Part shown: piece after piece, positions 1 to 6,606 of the stretch | Position numbering within the stretch: position 1 is the stretch's first letter | Layout of the letters: each line of letters begins with the position of its first letter | Assembly: GCA_035601575.1 (NCBI GenBank) | Contig: DATNNZ010000257.1 | Span: forward strand, 1-28,205 | Source: DASTDH01 sp035601575 | Lineage (GTDB): Bacteria; Verrucomicrobiota; Verrucomicrobiia; Chthoniobacterales; JAFAMB01 | Direction: 5' to 3' | Length of the DNA: 28,205 bases | Notes under the pieces: model-generated | Databases searched by the model: none | The model's input: only the letters and a program-made list of their open reading frames with translations | Told to the model about the DNA's origin: nothing | Made by a program: the position numbers and the translations under genes

Positions 1-1265
1 GGAATTGAAGCTGGCCCGGGGGGATTGATCCACTTCAGAAGAAGGATTGAAATCACTGCAGCCAAACCGCCCTTTACGCCAACCCTCACCCAGAACCAGT
101 CGATCGTCGGAAGAAAGTCCCAGTGGGGTTTGGCCACGGGCGGTGGCTGGCCGAAGCGTGGTAGACCCTCAATCAGGCTGCGGATATTGTTCAGGTTGTC
201 CCGAAGCGAGCGCAGAGCAGCGAAATGCCCGGCAAACTTCATCGCAATTCCGGTTGGCACAGCTACAAGGACACCCTGATCCCGGATCTCGTTCAGCTTC
301 TTCTCAAAAGCAGCAAATGCCTCATTCAAGCCGCTTGAGCGCAATTTTTCGCCGGGTCGATGCGGTGCAGTCAGGATGCCAAACTCTTCAGAAATCGCAG
401 TTTCCAGCACCTCATGCTCGTGTTGCAGATGGTCTAGAACGGAACTCTCTCCTTCACGTCTCCTTAAATCGAGTGCGGCGTGAAACAGGTTCGTCAGAGC
501 CACTAAAAAAGCGTTGTAATTTGAGAGGCGAGCGGAAAAGACGGTGCTTTCCCGGGATCCAGCTTGCAGCAGATTTCTGAGAACGGCTAACTGGTTACCG
601 AAAGCTTGATGAATTTCTACCACATTGGCCTGAGCGTTCGTTTGGCGGGCGTAGACCTGCATTGCGAAGAGTTCCCTCACCGTCTTAAGAGCGTCGCGCC
701 CAGCCGCCGCAAACTCTTCCCGCGCGTAGCGGGGCCACAGCAAGGTCGTTACTAGTAGCGCGCTTCCGGCCCCAACTAAAATCTCCAGCGCTCGATTGAG
801 GCCGATTTGCCAGACCTGACTGGGATCGGCGACTCCGTAGGTTGCAACCGCAATGAGGGTGACACCGACCAGGAAATAGGCATAGGGGACCTGGCTGGCC
901 GGGAATTGCCCAAATTTGTAGCCGGCAAAGGCAATAACAAAGAAGAGGACGGTTAAAAATATCGCTGGCGTGGATGCATAGTCGCCTACTAACCAGACCC
1001 CAAGCAGGGCGCCGCCGATTGTACCCAGCGCCCGCATGATTGCTTTGACCGCGATCGAACCGACATAATGCGAGCTCATCATCACCAGCACGGTGAGGAT
1101 GGCCCAATTGGAATGCTCGAGGCGCAAGATTTGGGTGGAAGACAATGCGAGCATGGCCGCCAGGCCAAGCTTTATTCCGTATCGTACTCGCAAGTCAGCA
1201 AAGACACTCTGAAGCGGCCAGTGCCATCTCGGAGCGAGAGGAACAGCTTCGGTCCGTGCAACCAT
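1..1265 (-). CDS. FUSC-family aromatic/xenobiotic exporter, C-terminus cut by window edge
   Basis: The frame is open from the ATG at 1265 to the left edge, giving 421 visible residues (starts MVARTEAVPLAP). The N-terminal third is a block of hydrophobic helices (about residues 30-180) with the FUSC/AaeB-like pattern of short loops (for example HSNWAILTVLVMM and LNRALEILVGAGSALLVTTLLWPRY). A long, charged, helical cytoplasmic region follows (about 185-385), and a second membrane block begins near residue 395 (VRVGVKGGLAAVISILLLKW). Family proteins are about 650-700 residues, so roughly 60% is visible. Family members export aromatic acids and similar compounds through the inner membrane. The start lies two bases after the stop of the adaptor gene, and a DUF1656 gene precedes that, which is the classic AaeX-AaeA-AaeB order. 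The substrate cannot be inferred. Confidence 0.9.
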   Translation of the reverse strand, partial: MVARTEAVPLAPRWHWPLQSVFADLRVRYGIKLGLAAMLALSSTQILRLEHSNWAILTVLVMMSSHYVGSIAVKAIMRALGTIGGALLGVWLVGDYASTPAIFLTVLFFVIAFAGYKFGQFPASQVPYAYFLVGVTLIAVATYGVADPSQVWQIGLNRALEILVGAGSALLVTTLLWPRYAREEFAAAGRDALKTVRELFAMQVYARQTNAQANVVEIHQAFGNQLAVLRNLLQAGSRESTVFSARLSNYNAFLVALTNLFHAALDLRRREGESSVLDHLQHEHEVLETAISEEFGILTAPHRPGEKLRSSGLNEAFAAFEKKLNEIRDQGVLVAVPTGIAMKFAGHFAALRSLRDNLNNIRSLIEGLPRFGQPPPVAKPHWDFLPTIDWFWVRVGVKGGLAAVISILLLKWINPPGPASI

Positions 1266-1267
1266 AG

Positions 1268-2182
1268 TCACGGCTGTACGGTACTGTTTCGGGGCGTTCC
1301 TTCCGCATGCTCGAATTCAGCCGTCATCGCCACGGAGACGGTTTGACCGATTCGTAACGGCACCGGACTGCGTCCCAAAACCTGGATGCGGACCGGGAAA
1401 CGTTGCGGGAGGCGAACCCAATCTACGGTTTGATTGATCGAAGGCAACAATCCAGTGGAATCGCTGCCGGATCCATCCTGAACATAGATGCCCCAGCCAA
1501 CGCTCCGAACAATACCCTGGAAGGGTTGGTTACCATAGCCCATGATGGTCATGTTGGCTTTCTGGCCAACCTGAATATGCGGCAACTGCGTTTCTTTGAA
1601 ATACGCTGCAATCCAGAACGAACTCGTGTCGACCAAGGCAATCAGTTGCTTACCAGCGGTGACATAGGTGCCCTCGCTCGTGTTCATGTTGGTCACGTAG
1701 CCGTCCACCGGCGCAAAGACTTTCGTGTAGTCGAGGTTTAATTTCGCTAGTTCGAGATTTGCTTTCGCCGAGGTCAGCTGTGCCTGCGCGGCCGAAAAGG
1801 CGTCTTGTGCGTTTTGAAAATCCTGCTGGGCAGTCACGTGTTTTTTGAAGAGGTCGGTTTGTCGATCGAGATCTTGCTGGTGCTGTTTCAAGTTTGCTTC
1901 GTCATTCAGAAGCTGGCCGGTCGCCACATCGACCTCGGCCTGAAAGTTGGCTGGATCGATCTCAAAAAGCAGGTCTCCCTTTTTTACGTCTTGGTTATCA
2001 TGGACTGCAACGTGAATGATCGGACCGGATACGCGGGGGGCGATCCCAACGATATTCGCGCGGACTTGGCAATCCCGGGTCCAGGGGTTTTGGATATATT
2101 GCTGGTAAAGAGCGACAGCGGCCCAGCCGGCCAGCGCAACAACGACTAGCGTGATAAGATAATTAAGCAGCCGTGCCTTCAT
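1268..2182 (-). CDS. HlyD/AaeA-type periplasmic adaptor (membrane fusion protein)
   Basis: 304 residues. One N-terminal membrane helix (about 8-25) is followed by a biotinyl-lipoyl half motif (GIAPRVSGPIIHVAVHDNQ, then VKKGDLLFEIDPANF), a coiled-coil hairpin (about 75-140, rich in Q, A, D and L), the second lipoyl half (VFAPVDGYVTNMNTSEGTYV) and a beta-barrel domain. This is the short AaeA/EmrA-like adaptor layout that bridges an inner-membrane pump to an outer-membrane channel. I chose the ATG at 2182 (MKARLLNY) because it overlaps the stop of the DUF1656 gene as ATGA; the longer reading to 2302 would run through that gene. The stop is two bases before the FUSC start, so the three genes are translationally coupled. 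Confidence 0.92.
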   Translation of the reverse strand: MKARLLNYLITLVVVALAGWAAVALYQQYIQNPWTRDCQVRANIVGIAPRVSGPIIHVAVHDNQDVKKGDLLFEIDPANFQAEVDVATGQLLNDEANLKQHQQDLDRQTDLFKKHVTAQQDFQNAQDAFSAAQAQLTSAKANLELAKLNLDYTKVFAPVDGYVTNMNTSEGTYVTAGKQLIALVDTSSFWIAAYFKETQLPHIQVGQKANMTIMGYGNQPFQGIVRSVGWGIYVQDGSGSDSTGLLPSINQTVDWVRLPQRFPVRIQVLGRSPVPLRIGQTVSVAMTAEFEHAEGTPRNSTVQP

Positions 2183-2403
2183 GGTAAGAACACCATTCCG
2201 ATGACGGAAGTGAATAGAACAACCAGGGCGAGGAAGAAAAGCGGAAGATGCCAAATATAGCGCGACCAGCCCGTGCGCTCTATGATTGCGACGACGAACC
2301 ACGCTGCCAGAAAGCCGAGCAAAGCGATCACTACAATCCAGGGAATGAGAAGCTCGGTAAACTTGATCTCCGGCCGATTTAACGACACTGCAAAGAGGCT
2401 CAT
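2179..2403 (-). CDS. DUF1656 small membrane protein (AaeX-like)
   Basis: 74 residues with two hydrophobic segments (about 18-40 and 50-72) and the DUF1656 pattern of a short polar start (LNRPEIKFTELLIPW) before the first helix. In known systems this small inner-membrane protein is the first gene of FUSC efflux operons; its exact role is not established. The stop overlaps the next start (ATGA at 2179-2182). No strong Shine-Dalgarno is visible. The 234 bases upstream, to the dehydrogenase stop, hold no copy of the window's repeated regulatory element and no clear promoter that I can defend. Confidence 0.85.
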   Translation of the reverse strand: MSLFAVSLNRPEIKFTELLIPWIVVIALLGFLAAWFVVAIIERTGWSRYIWHLPLFFLALVVLFTSVIGMVFLP

Positions 2404-2637
2404 CTTGCTACTCTACGTTTTCTACCGCGGTCAGATCAATCGCGGAGAATATCGTTGATGATCCCTCGTGTACTTGTTGCTGGGGTTTGCAACAGATCCC
2501 TTGGTAGCGGTCACGCGATCGGTTACATGGGTGCGTGGGTCAATCTGGGGGCCCCATGACCTGCACTGCTCGTGATAACGCTTCGAAGCCAGAATCAAAG
2601 CGCAACTGACGCGCTCAGCGCTTCTTAACTAGTGTGC

Positions 2638-3579
2638 TTACTGGCTGCGTTCAAGCCGTTTCATGGCGACTTTTAGCGCTTCAACGCTGTTTCCTATTCC
2701 TTCCCGCTCTTCCTTATTTACCTCAATCTCGAACTCATTCAGCACACCCTTGCGCCCTACTCGCCGCGGCAGTGAAAGGGTTACTTCATACTTCTTGCTG
2801 TAAGCAGAAACAGGAATCACCATGCACTCGTCGCGCAGGATGATCTCGACCACTCTGGCAATGACGGTCCCGATGGCAAACTCACTCGCCCCTTTGCCTT
2901 TAATCACATTGATATTGCCTTGCCTTACATATTCCTCCACGGACTTTCGGAAGGCCTGCTCCGCAAGCCCTCTCCCGGCGAGGTACGACTCGAGCGACAC
3001 GCCGCCGATCGTCACTTTGGACCACAAAAGCACTGAGCTTAGTCCGTGCTCTCCGAGAACTAATGCCGACACGCATTCCGGCGCGACATTCAAATAGTCA
3101 GCTAACGCCGTCTTGAATCGAAGACTATCAAGAAACGTACCGGTACCAAGGACAGCTTTACCAATTGCCAGACGTTGGGTCAGCTCGGTTATAGGATCCA
3201 GCGGATTTGTTGCCACAAGCAGTACGGCATCGGGTGCCGCAACTATTACCTTGGGAACAACGTCACGAAAAATCGGATCATTGGTGTCCAGTAGCCGGAG
3301 ACGTCCCGCTTTGTCCCCCGGCTTATCGGCGCCGCCGGCCTTCTCGTTGATGCCTGGTGCCAAGACCACCACCTCTGCCCCGACGAGATCATGGTAATCT
3401 CCCGCTCGGACCCGTGGCCCAGACACTAATGCGCTTGTCTGGCTGATATCCAATGCTTGGGACACGGCTAATTGATCGTCCGCATCAACGAGGACCAACT
3501 CTCTACACGAATCCCTTAATGCCATGTTTAACGCGGCTTCACCACCGACACGACCAACACCAACGATTCCTACTTTCAT
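2638..3579 (-). CDS. L-lactate/malate-type 2-hydroxyacid dehydrogenase with enlarged active-site loop
   Basis: 313 residues. It has an N-terminal Rossmann motif (GIVGVGRVGG, with the NAD-ribose acidic residue D32 in LVLVDADD), ATNPLD with N125, the catalytic pair D151/R154 (FLDSLRF) and the proton-acceptor H178 (GEHG). The family interconverts 2-oxo and 2-hydroxy acids using NAD(H). The mobile substrate loop after APGINEK carries about eight extra residues compared with ordinary LDH or MDH, and the specificity position (Gln in LDH, Arg in MDH) reads as E79. Such a long loop recalls L-2-hydroxyisocaproate dehydrogenases, so the substrate may be a larger 2-oxo acid; that is inference. The gene lies 97 bases downstream of the cysteine-protease gene and seems to stand alone. 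Confidence 0.85.
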   Translation of the reverse strand: MKVGIVGVGRVGGEAALNMALRDSCRELVLVDADDQLAVSQALDISQTSALVSGPRVRAGDYHDLVGAEVVVLAPGINEKAGGADKPGDKAGRLRLLDTNDPIFRDVVPKVIVAAPDAVLLVATNPLDPITELTQRLAIGKAVLGTGTFLDSLRFKTALADYLNVAPECVSALVLGEHGLSSVLLWSKVTIGGVSLESYLAGRGLAEQAFRKSVEEYVRQGNINVIKGKGASEFAIGTVIARVVEIILRDECMVIPVSAYSKKYEVTLSLPRRVGRKGVLNEFEIEVNKEEREGIGNSVEALKVAMKRLERSQ

Positions 3580-3676
3580 AAAATTAGCTGCGGCTGTCTC
3601 TCCGTTTTCACGGGCTACCTTTGACTATCCGCGATCAATCGAGCTTTTTGATAGCACCTCCTGCAATCGTAGACCC

Positions 3677-4114
3677 TCAAAAGTAGCTGAGATGATTGAG
3701 ACCGTCCTGAAGCTCTACGTCGACCGGGGCAGATGGGTCACCGCCTAAGAGGAAAACCAACTGCATCGGGCTGGCCTCTGTGGGGACCCTTCGCGGATGT
3801 GGGATTTCGTTGTCTACGATCCATTCGCTATCGTCCGGTAAACGAAACATAACAAGAACATGGCTACCGGTAATTGGCGTATTGCGAATGTGCCACCGGT
3901 AGAAGATCAGGTGGCCATGGATCCCGTTAGCCGCTAGTTTCGTGGAAACCGCTATAGCGTAGTCCATGCATTCGCCGTCTTTTCCCTTCCCTTTGATAGT
4001 CGGGTCATCCGCGATCATGTATGATAACGCCTCACTGCGCGCAAAAGAGGTCGAGAGGAAGTAGCCAATTGCGGCGCCGAGTATAATTAAGATCGAACAA
4101 TAACGCTTCTTCAT
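3677..4114 (-). CDS. Secreted transglutaminase-like cysteine protease (BTLCP-like)
   Basis: 145 residues. The N-terminal hydrophobic segment (about 6-22) looks like a signal peptide or anchor. The family call rests on three spaced motifs: GECMDYA with C49, GSHVLVMF with H85 and WIVDNE with D101. They match the Cys-His-Asp triad of bacterial transglutaminase-like cysteine proteases (pattern G-[DE]-C-x-DYA, then H-x-VL, then (L/V)DN). Family members are periplasmic or exported and some process surface proteins. The protein is shorter than typical BTLCPs (about 180-220 residues), so it is a compact version. A copy of the repeated regulatory element (4158-4198) ends 43 bases before the start. No partner protease substrate is encoded nearby. 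Confidence 0.65.
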   Translation of the reverse strand: MKKRYCSILIILGAAIGYFLSTSFARSEALSYMIADDPTIKGKGKDGECMDYAIAVSTKLAANGIHGHLIFYRWHIRNTPITGSHVLVMFRLPDDSEWIVDNEIPHPRRVPTEASPMQLVFLLGGDPSAPVDVELQDGLNHLSYF

Positions 4115-4139
4115 GATCGCTTGGATCTATAAAGTTATC

Positions 4140-4157
4140 AGCGATCAAATGATCGCT
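4140..4157. promoter_or_regulatory. Perfect palindrome, possible operator
   Basis: AGCGATCA and TGATCGCT are 8-base arms around an AA centre. The palindrome lies between the protease start (4114) and the repeated element (ending at 4158), where a repressor or activator could act. A further TCGATCGC half-site is visible just upstream, at about 4203-4210. The function is inferred from position only. Confidence 0.4.
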
Positions 4158-4198
4158 CTATTGTTACAAAGAGCGTTTCTTGTTGACTCGATTGGGCA
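4158..4198 (-). promoter_or_regulatory. Repeated promoter element, copy F (upstream of cysteine protease)
   Basis: On the minus strand it reads GAGT, 12 bases, CTCTTT, 6 bases, ATAG, and it ends 43 bases before the ATG at 4114. The upstream half-site is CCCAATC rather than a full ACTC. It is one of eleven copies in this window. Confidence 0.7.
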
Positions 4199-4580
4199 AT
4201 TTTCGATCGCACTTCATATCATGTTCTCAGTTTGGTCGCGGTTTTCGGTGTTAACAACCGGCGGCTGTGGATCTACACCAACGTAGCGTGGTTAATACGC
4301 CCGTACAGCTTAGCCCGAAGCGCGAACCTCGGGAGTTAGTAGAAATGAGGCCACCGTGTGCTCAGCCCCCGACCAATCGACTTCAGGAGAGCCAATCGAA
4401 CGGCCTTTCGCTGCCCCAGCACGGGGAGTCCAACGCCAATCCCTGTTTAAACAGTGTTTTCGGCCCTTGATCGACCTACGCGCCAAAAAATCTTCCGCCT
4501 TACTTTGCGGAGACCGCGTAACTCTGAACGGCGGAGGACCTCACCGATTAAAAGCGGATAGTCTGAAAGCGTCTTCGTTC
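4199..4580. other. Non-coding stretch with no recognisable gene
   Basis: I see no convincing gene. Two open frames on the plus strand have no family resemblance and no ribosome-binding site. A 12-base palindrome, CTGTTTAAACAG, occurs near 4443. A TCCGCC/GGCGGA pair near 4494-4538 could form a hairpin 3' of the SH3-like gene. Confidence 0.5.
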
Positions 4581-5114
4581 TCATTTGGGTTGACTCGCTT
4601 CTCGCCTGACTTTTTTCGATTTGGTAGGAACCATGGGGCTAACCGATGGTGTAGGGCTCACGCTGGATGACGGCATGGCCATCGACTGATCCGGCATTTG
4701 GCCCACTCCGGTAGTGCCGGTCGAAATGAGACCCGAGTTTTCGGGAGTTTCGATAACTCCATAGGGATCCTGAATGGGACTTTTGCTGAGAAATTTTGTG
4801 GCGGTCCATAAATCTTTGGTAATCCCTCCCAAACGAACCTGCGTCGTACCCGTAGCAGGATCTTCCTTGATCACCTGAACGAGAGTTCCAGGAATGAGAT
4901 AGTAAGCCCGAAGATCGTCGACCATTTGCAGTTCCAGCGCGTCGGTGCGGTGGTTGGTGATTCGTTGGACATCCTCCTTAGCCGGACAGGCGTATGGTCC
5001 ATCGACAGTGATCCAGCGATATCCCTGTGTTACCAAGTCACTATAATTGGCGGCCAGGGCGGCGCCGGTCAGTCCAAAGCCGATGCCTGCAATAACTAGC
5101 ATCCTTAGTCTCAT
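4581..5114 (-). CDS. Secreted protein with SH3-like domain, unknown function
   Basis: 177 residues. A clear signal peptide (MRLRMLVIAGIGFGL, cleavage after GAALA) is followed by a compact domain (about 22-115) with short beta-like segments (GYRWITVDGPYACP, LIPGTLVQVIKEDP, TTQVRLGG, LWTATKFL) that resembles SH3-like folds. The tail (about 125-177) is rich in Ser, Pro, Met and Thr and ends in a lysine/arginine cluster. I chose the ATG at 5114 because AGGAG sits five bases upstream; a GTG five codons earlier leaves no such site. A copy of the repeated element lies at 5191-5230, with ATAG 76 bases before the start. I do not recognise a named family. Confidence 0.7.
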   Translation of the reverse strand: MRLRMLVIAGIGFGLTGAALAANYSDLVTQGYRWITVDGPYACPAKEDVQRITNHRTDALELQMVDDLRAYYLIPGTLVQVIKEDPATGTTQVRLGGITKDLWTATKFLSKSPIQDPYGVIETPENSGLISTGTTGVGQMPDQSMAMPSSSVSPTPSVSPMVPTKSKKVRREASQPK

Positions 5115-5190
5115 AAATTCTCCTAACACCTAGTAGATAGAAAGTAATCCGTCTACAGTAACGAATCTAAGATTGAGACGCCGTGTATTG

Positions 5191-5230
5191 CTATTGGAAA
5201 AACGAGTATTTTATTTCTACTCGAACGAGT
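5191..5230 (-). promoter_or_regulatory. Repeated promoter element, copy A (upstream of SH3-like secreted protein)
   Basis: Minus-strand reading: ACTC-GTTC-GAGT inverted repeat, 12 bases, CTCGTT, 6 bases, ATAG. It lies between the DUF5519 stop (5309) and the start at 5114. A possible -10-like TAGATT follows about 21 bases after ATAG. Confidence 0.75.
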
Positions 5231-5308
5231 CATGTCTCTTTTTTGTCCTGGTAGGGCGAACCCTGACGGATTGGACGAGATGGGTCGGCGTGTCCACCGA
5301 AACAACGG

Positions 5309-5842
5309 TCAATGCCACCCCAACAATCCCCGATCGCTCGATGCGGAATCAGCAAGGCGGCAAGCAAAACGGTAGGACTCGGAGAAGAGAATGGAACAAA
5401 CCTCGAGTTCCTCTTTATCTCTTGGCGTATACACCACAAATACGCTAACCGGCATCAAGCCGTAAGACCGAAGGTAGTGTGGCTCTGCCCAGCCACGGAA
5501 CACTGCCCAATGAGCGGCTTCGAAAGGAAGAGCCAAATATATAGTCGGAGCTTTAAGCAACACACGAGCAAATTCCCGGCCGGTAATAAATGCCGAGGGA
5601 TCTGCCACCGCGGCGATTTGCTTTACTCTGATCGAGATTGCCCTCCGACGATTGACGACCGAGTCAAGAGACTCGATCTGAGGCCAAGTCAGAACTTTCT
5701 CGACTAGTTGACTCAGGTACTTCGGATCACCATACTCGTTACACTGAATATGCAACGGACCACGGAACGTTCTGGGTTTAGTCCCTTTTCTTCGCGGAAG
5801 CCCGTTGGGTCCGACCGGAGCTATTAGGGCACCGTCTCGCAT
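5309..5842 (-). CDS. DUF5519 'luciferase-domain' protein, copy 1
   Basis: 177 residues. Typical DUF5519 landmarks are present in order: GPLHIQCN (about 28-35), a region opening TWPQIES, FITGREFARVL, LALPFEAAHWAV, GWAEPHYL and VYTPRDKEEL, then SESYRFA. The name 'luciferase' in databases is historical; the activity is unknown and no signal peptide or membrane helix is seen. The family's GWAEPH motif is intact. A close paralogue lies at 11843-12373 with the same start style (M-K/R-N/D-G). The start overlaps the upstream 73-residue gene by 19 bases, which suggests co-translation, and both would be driven by the element at 6153-6193. Confidence 0.75.
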   Translation of the reverse strand: MRDGALIAPVGPNGLPRRKGTKPRTFRGPLHIQCNEYGDPKYLSQLVEKVLTWPQIESLDSVVNRRRAISIRVKQIAAVADPSAFITGREFARVLLKAPTIYLALPFEAAHWAVFRGWAEPHYLRSYGLMPVSVFVVYTPRDKEELEVCSILFSESYRFACRLADSASSDRGLLGWH

Positions 5843-6045
5843 ATAATGGTAACGTCGCCCGGCAGATGCCGGATCAGTTGGCTGTTTTTCAAGGCGCGAG
5901 CGATGAGACGGCGCACTAGCATATGTTTCTCCCGAAGCAGAATCAGAAGGTCTTCATTAGTTGGGTTGCGGGCCGAAGGATAGGTTTGGTTTCGACTAAT
6001 ACTCCCAGTCGTTATGTCCTTTACCTGAGTCCTTCGACCCGACAT
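5824..6045 (-). CDS. Small hypothetical protein ahead of DUF5519 gene
   Basis: 73 residues, basic. A helical middle (about 29-56, LLILLREKHMLVRRLIARAL) is followed by a short beta-like end (GDVTIICETVP). No family is recognised. Support comes from position: it starts 107 bases after a repeated promoter element and overlaps the DUF5519 start by 19 bases. A run of G immediately precedes the ATG instead of a normal Shine-Dalgarno. It could instead be leader sequence of the DUF5519 transcript. Confidence 0.45.
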   Translation of the reverse strand: MSGRRTQVKDITTGSISRNQTYPSARNPTNEDLLILLREKHMLVRRLIARALKNSQLIRHLPGDVTIICETVP

Positions 6046-6152
6046 CCCCCCAATGTGCGATTCGGTACGGATGGTCTGGCACCCTAGCTGCGACCACCCT
6101 TCGCCGAATTGTAACTAATGAGACCAGAATAATGTCCGTCGGCCATACATTG

Positions 6153-6193
6153 CTATTGGCAAAACGAGTGCTTTATTCCTACCCGAAAAGGTG
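6153..6193 (-). promoter_or_regulatory. Repeated promoter element, copy B (upstream of 73-aa/DUF5519 pair)
   Basis: Minus-strand reading: GGGT, 12 bases, CTCGTT, 6 bases, ATAG, preceded by CACC-TTTTC. A TATTCT hexamer (6126-6131) lies 21 bases after ATAG and may be the -10 box. Confidence 0.75.
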
Positions 6194-6474
6194 ATGCCGT
6201 CATTACCCGAAGGCTTTGCCCGTAGAGCATTGGTAGCGGCGATTTGTCTGTCCGACATAGTCCGGTGAGCTTCCGAGCGGGTGGGTTTACTATCCTGGGA
6301 CGAAGTCGGATCCCAATGCGCTCCTCGGCGTCGATCACTCGCAAAAGCGTCGCAGCACCCGGAAAGGCAGATTGCCGGTAGGAATTTCATAATGCGAAAT
6401 TAAGCTCGAACCTGGTCCACGATTTAAGTCCAACGATTAGTGCATGGCATAATGATACATGGAAGCGCTAGCTC

Positions 6475-6600
6475 TCAGACTATAATCTCTGGCCTTCTGC
6501 TATTCAGCAGCCTCTTAGGAGGTAAGCCGAAGACTCTTTTGAAATGACGTGTAAGATGGCTCTGATCGGCGAAACCGACATGGTTTGCAACTTCGCTCAT
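6475..6600 (-). pseudogene. C-terminal remnant of an AraC-family regulator
   Basis: A 41-codon frame from the ATG at 6600 to the TGA at 6475 reads as the second helix-turn-helix of an AraC/XylS regulator: EVANHVGFADQSHLTRHFKR, then VFGLPPKRLL. This matches the family signature (IA..GF.DQSHL.R.FKR..G..P). Nothing of the first HTH or the ligand domain precedes it, since the molybdopterin subunit gene stops at 6607. It therefore looks like a deletion scar that removed the body of a regulator once located after the oxidoreductase operon. Whether it is translated is unknown. Confidence 0.8.
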
Positions 6601-6606
6601 TCAAAC

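Noticed and set aside
3625..3665. Sequence ATCAATCGAG... resembling element H
   Set aside because: The spacing (12 and 6) is not kept and no plus-strand gene follows, so it is probably chance.
4267..4670. Two plus-strand open frames
   Set aside because: They have no similarity, no ribosome-binding site, and overlap the SH3-like gene's 3' end.
6153..6193. Flagellar sigma-28-like reading (TAAA ... GCCAATAG) of the element
   Set aside because: The gap is about 11 bases rather than 15, and most other copies do not keep GCC before ATAG.
6115..6390. 91-residue minus-strand open frame
   Set aside because: It runs straight through promoter element B and has no family pattern; codon use looks random.
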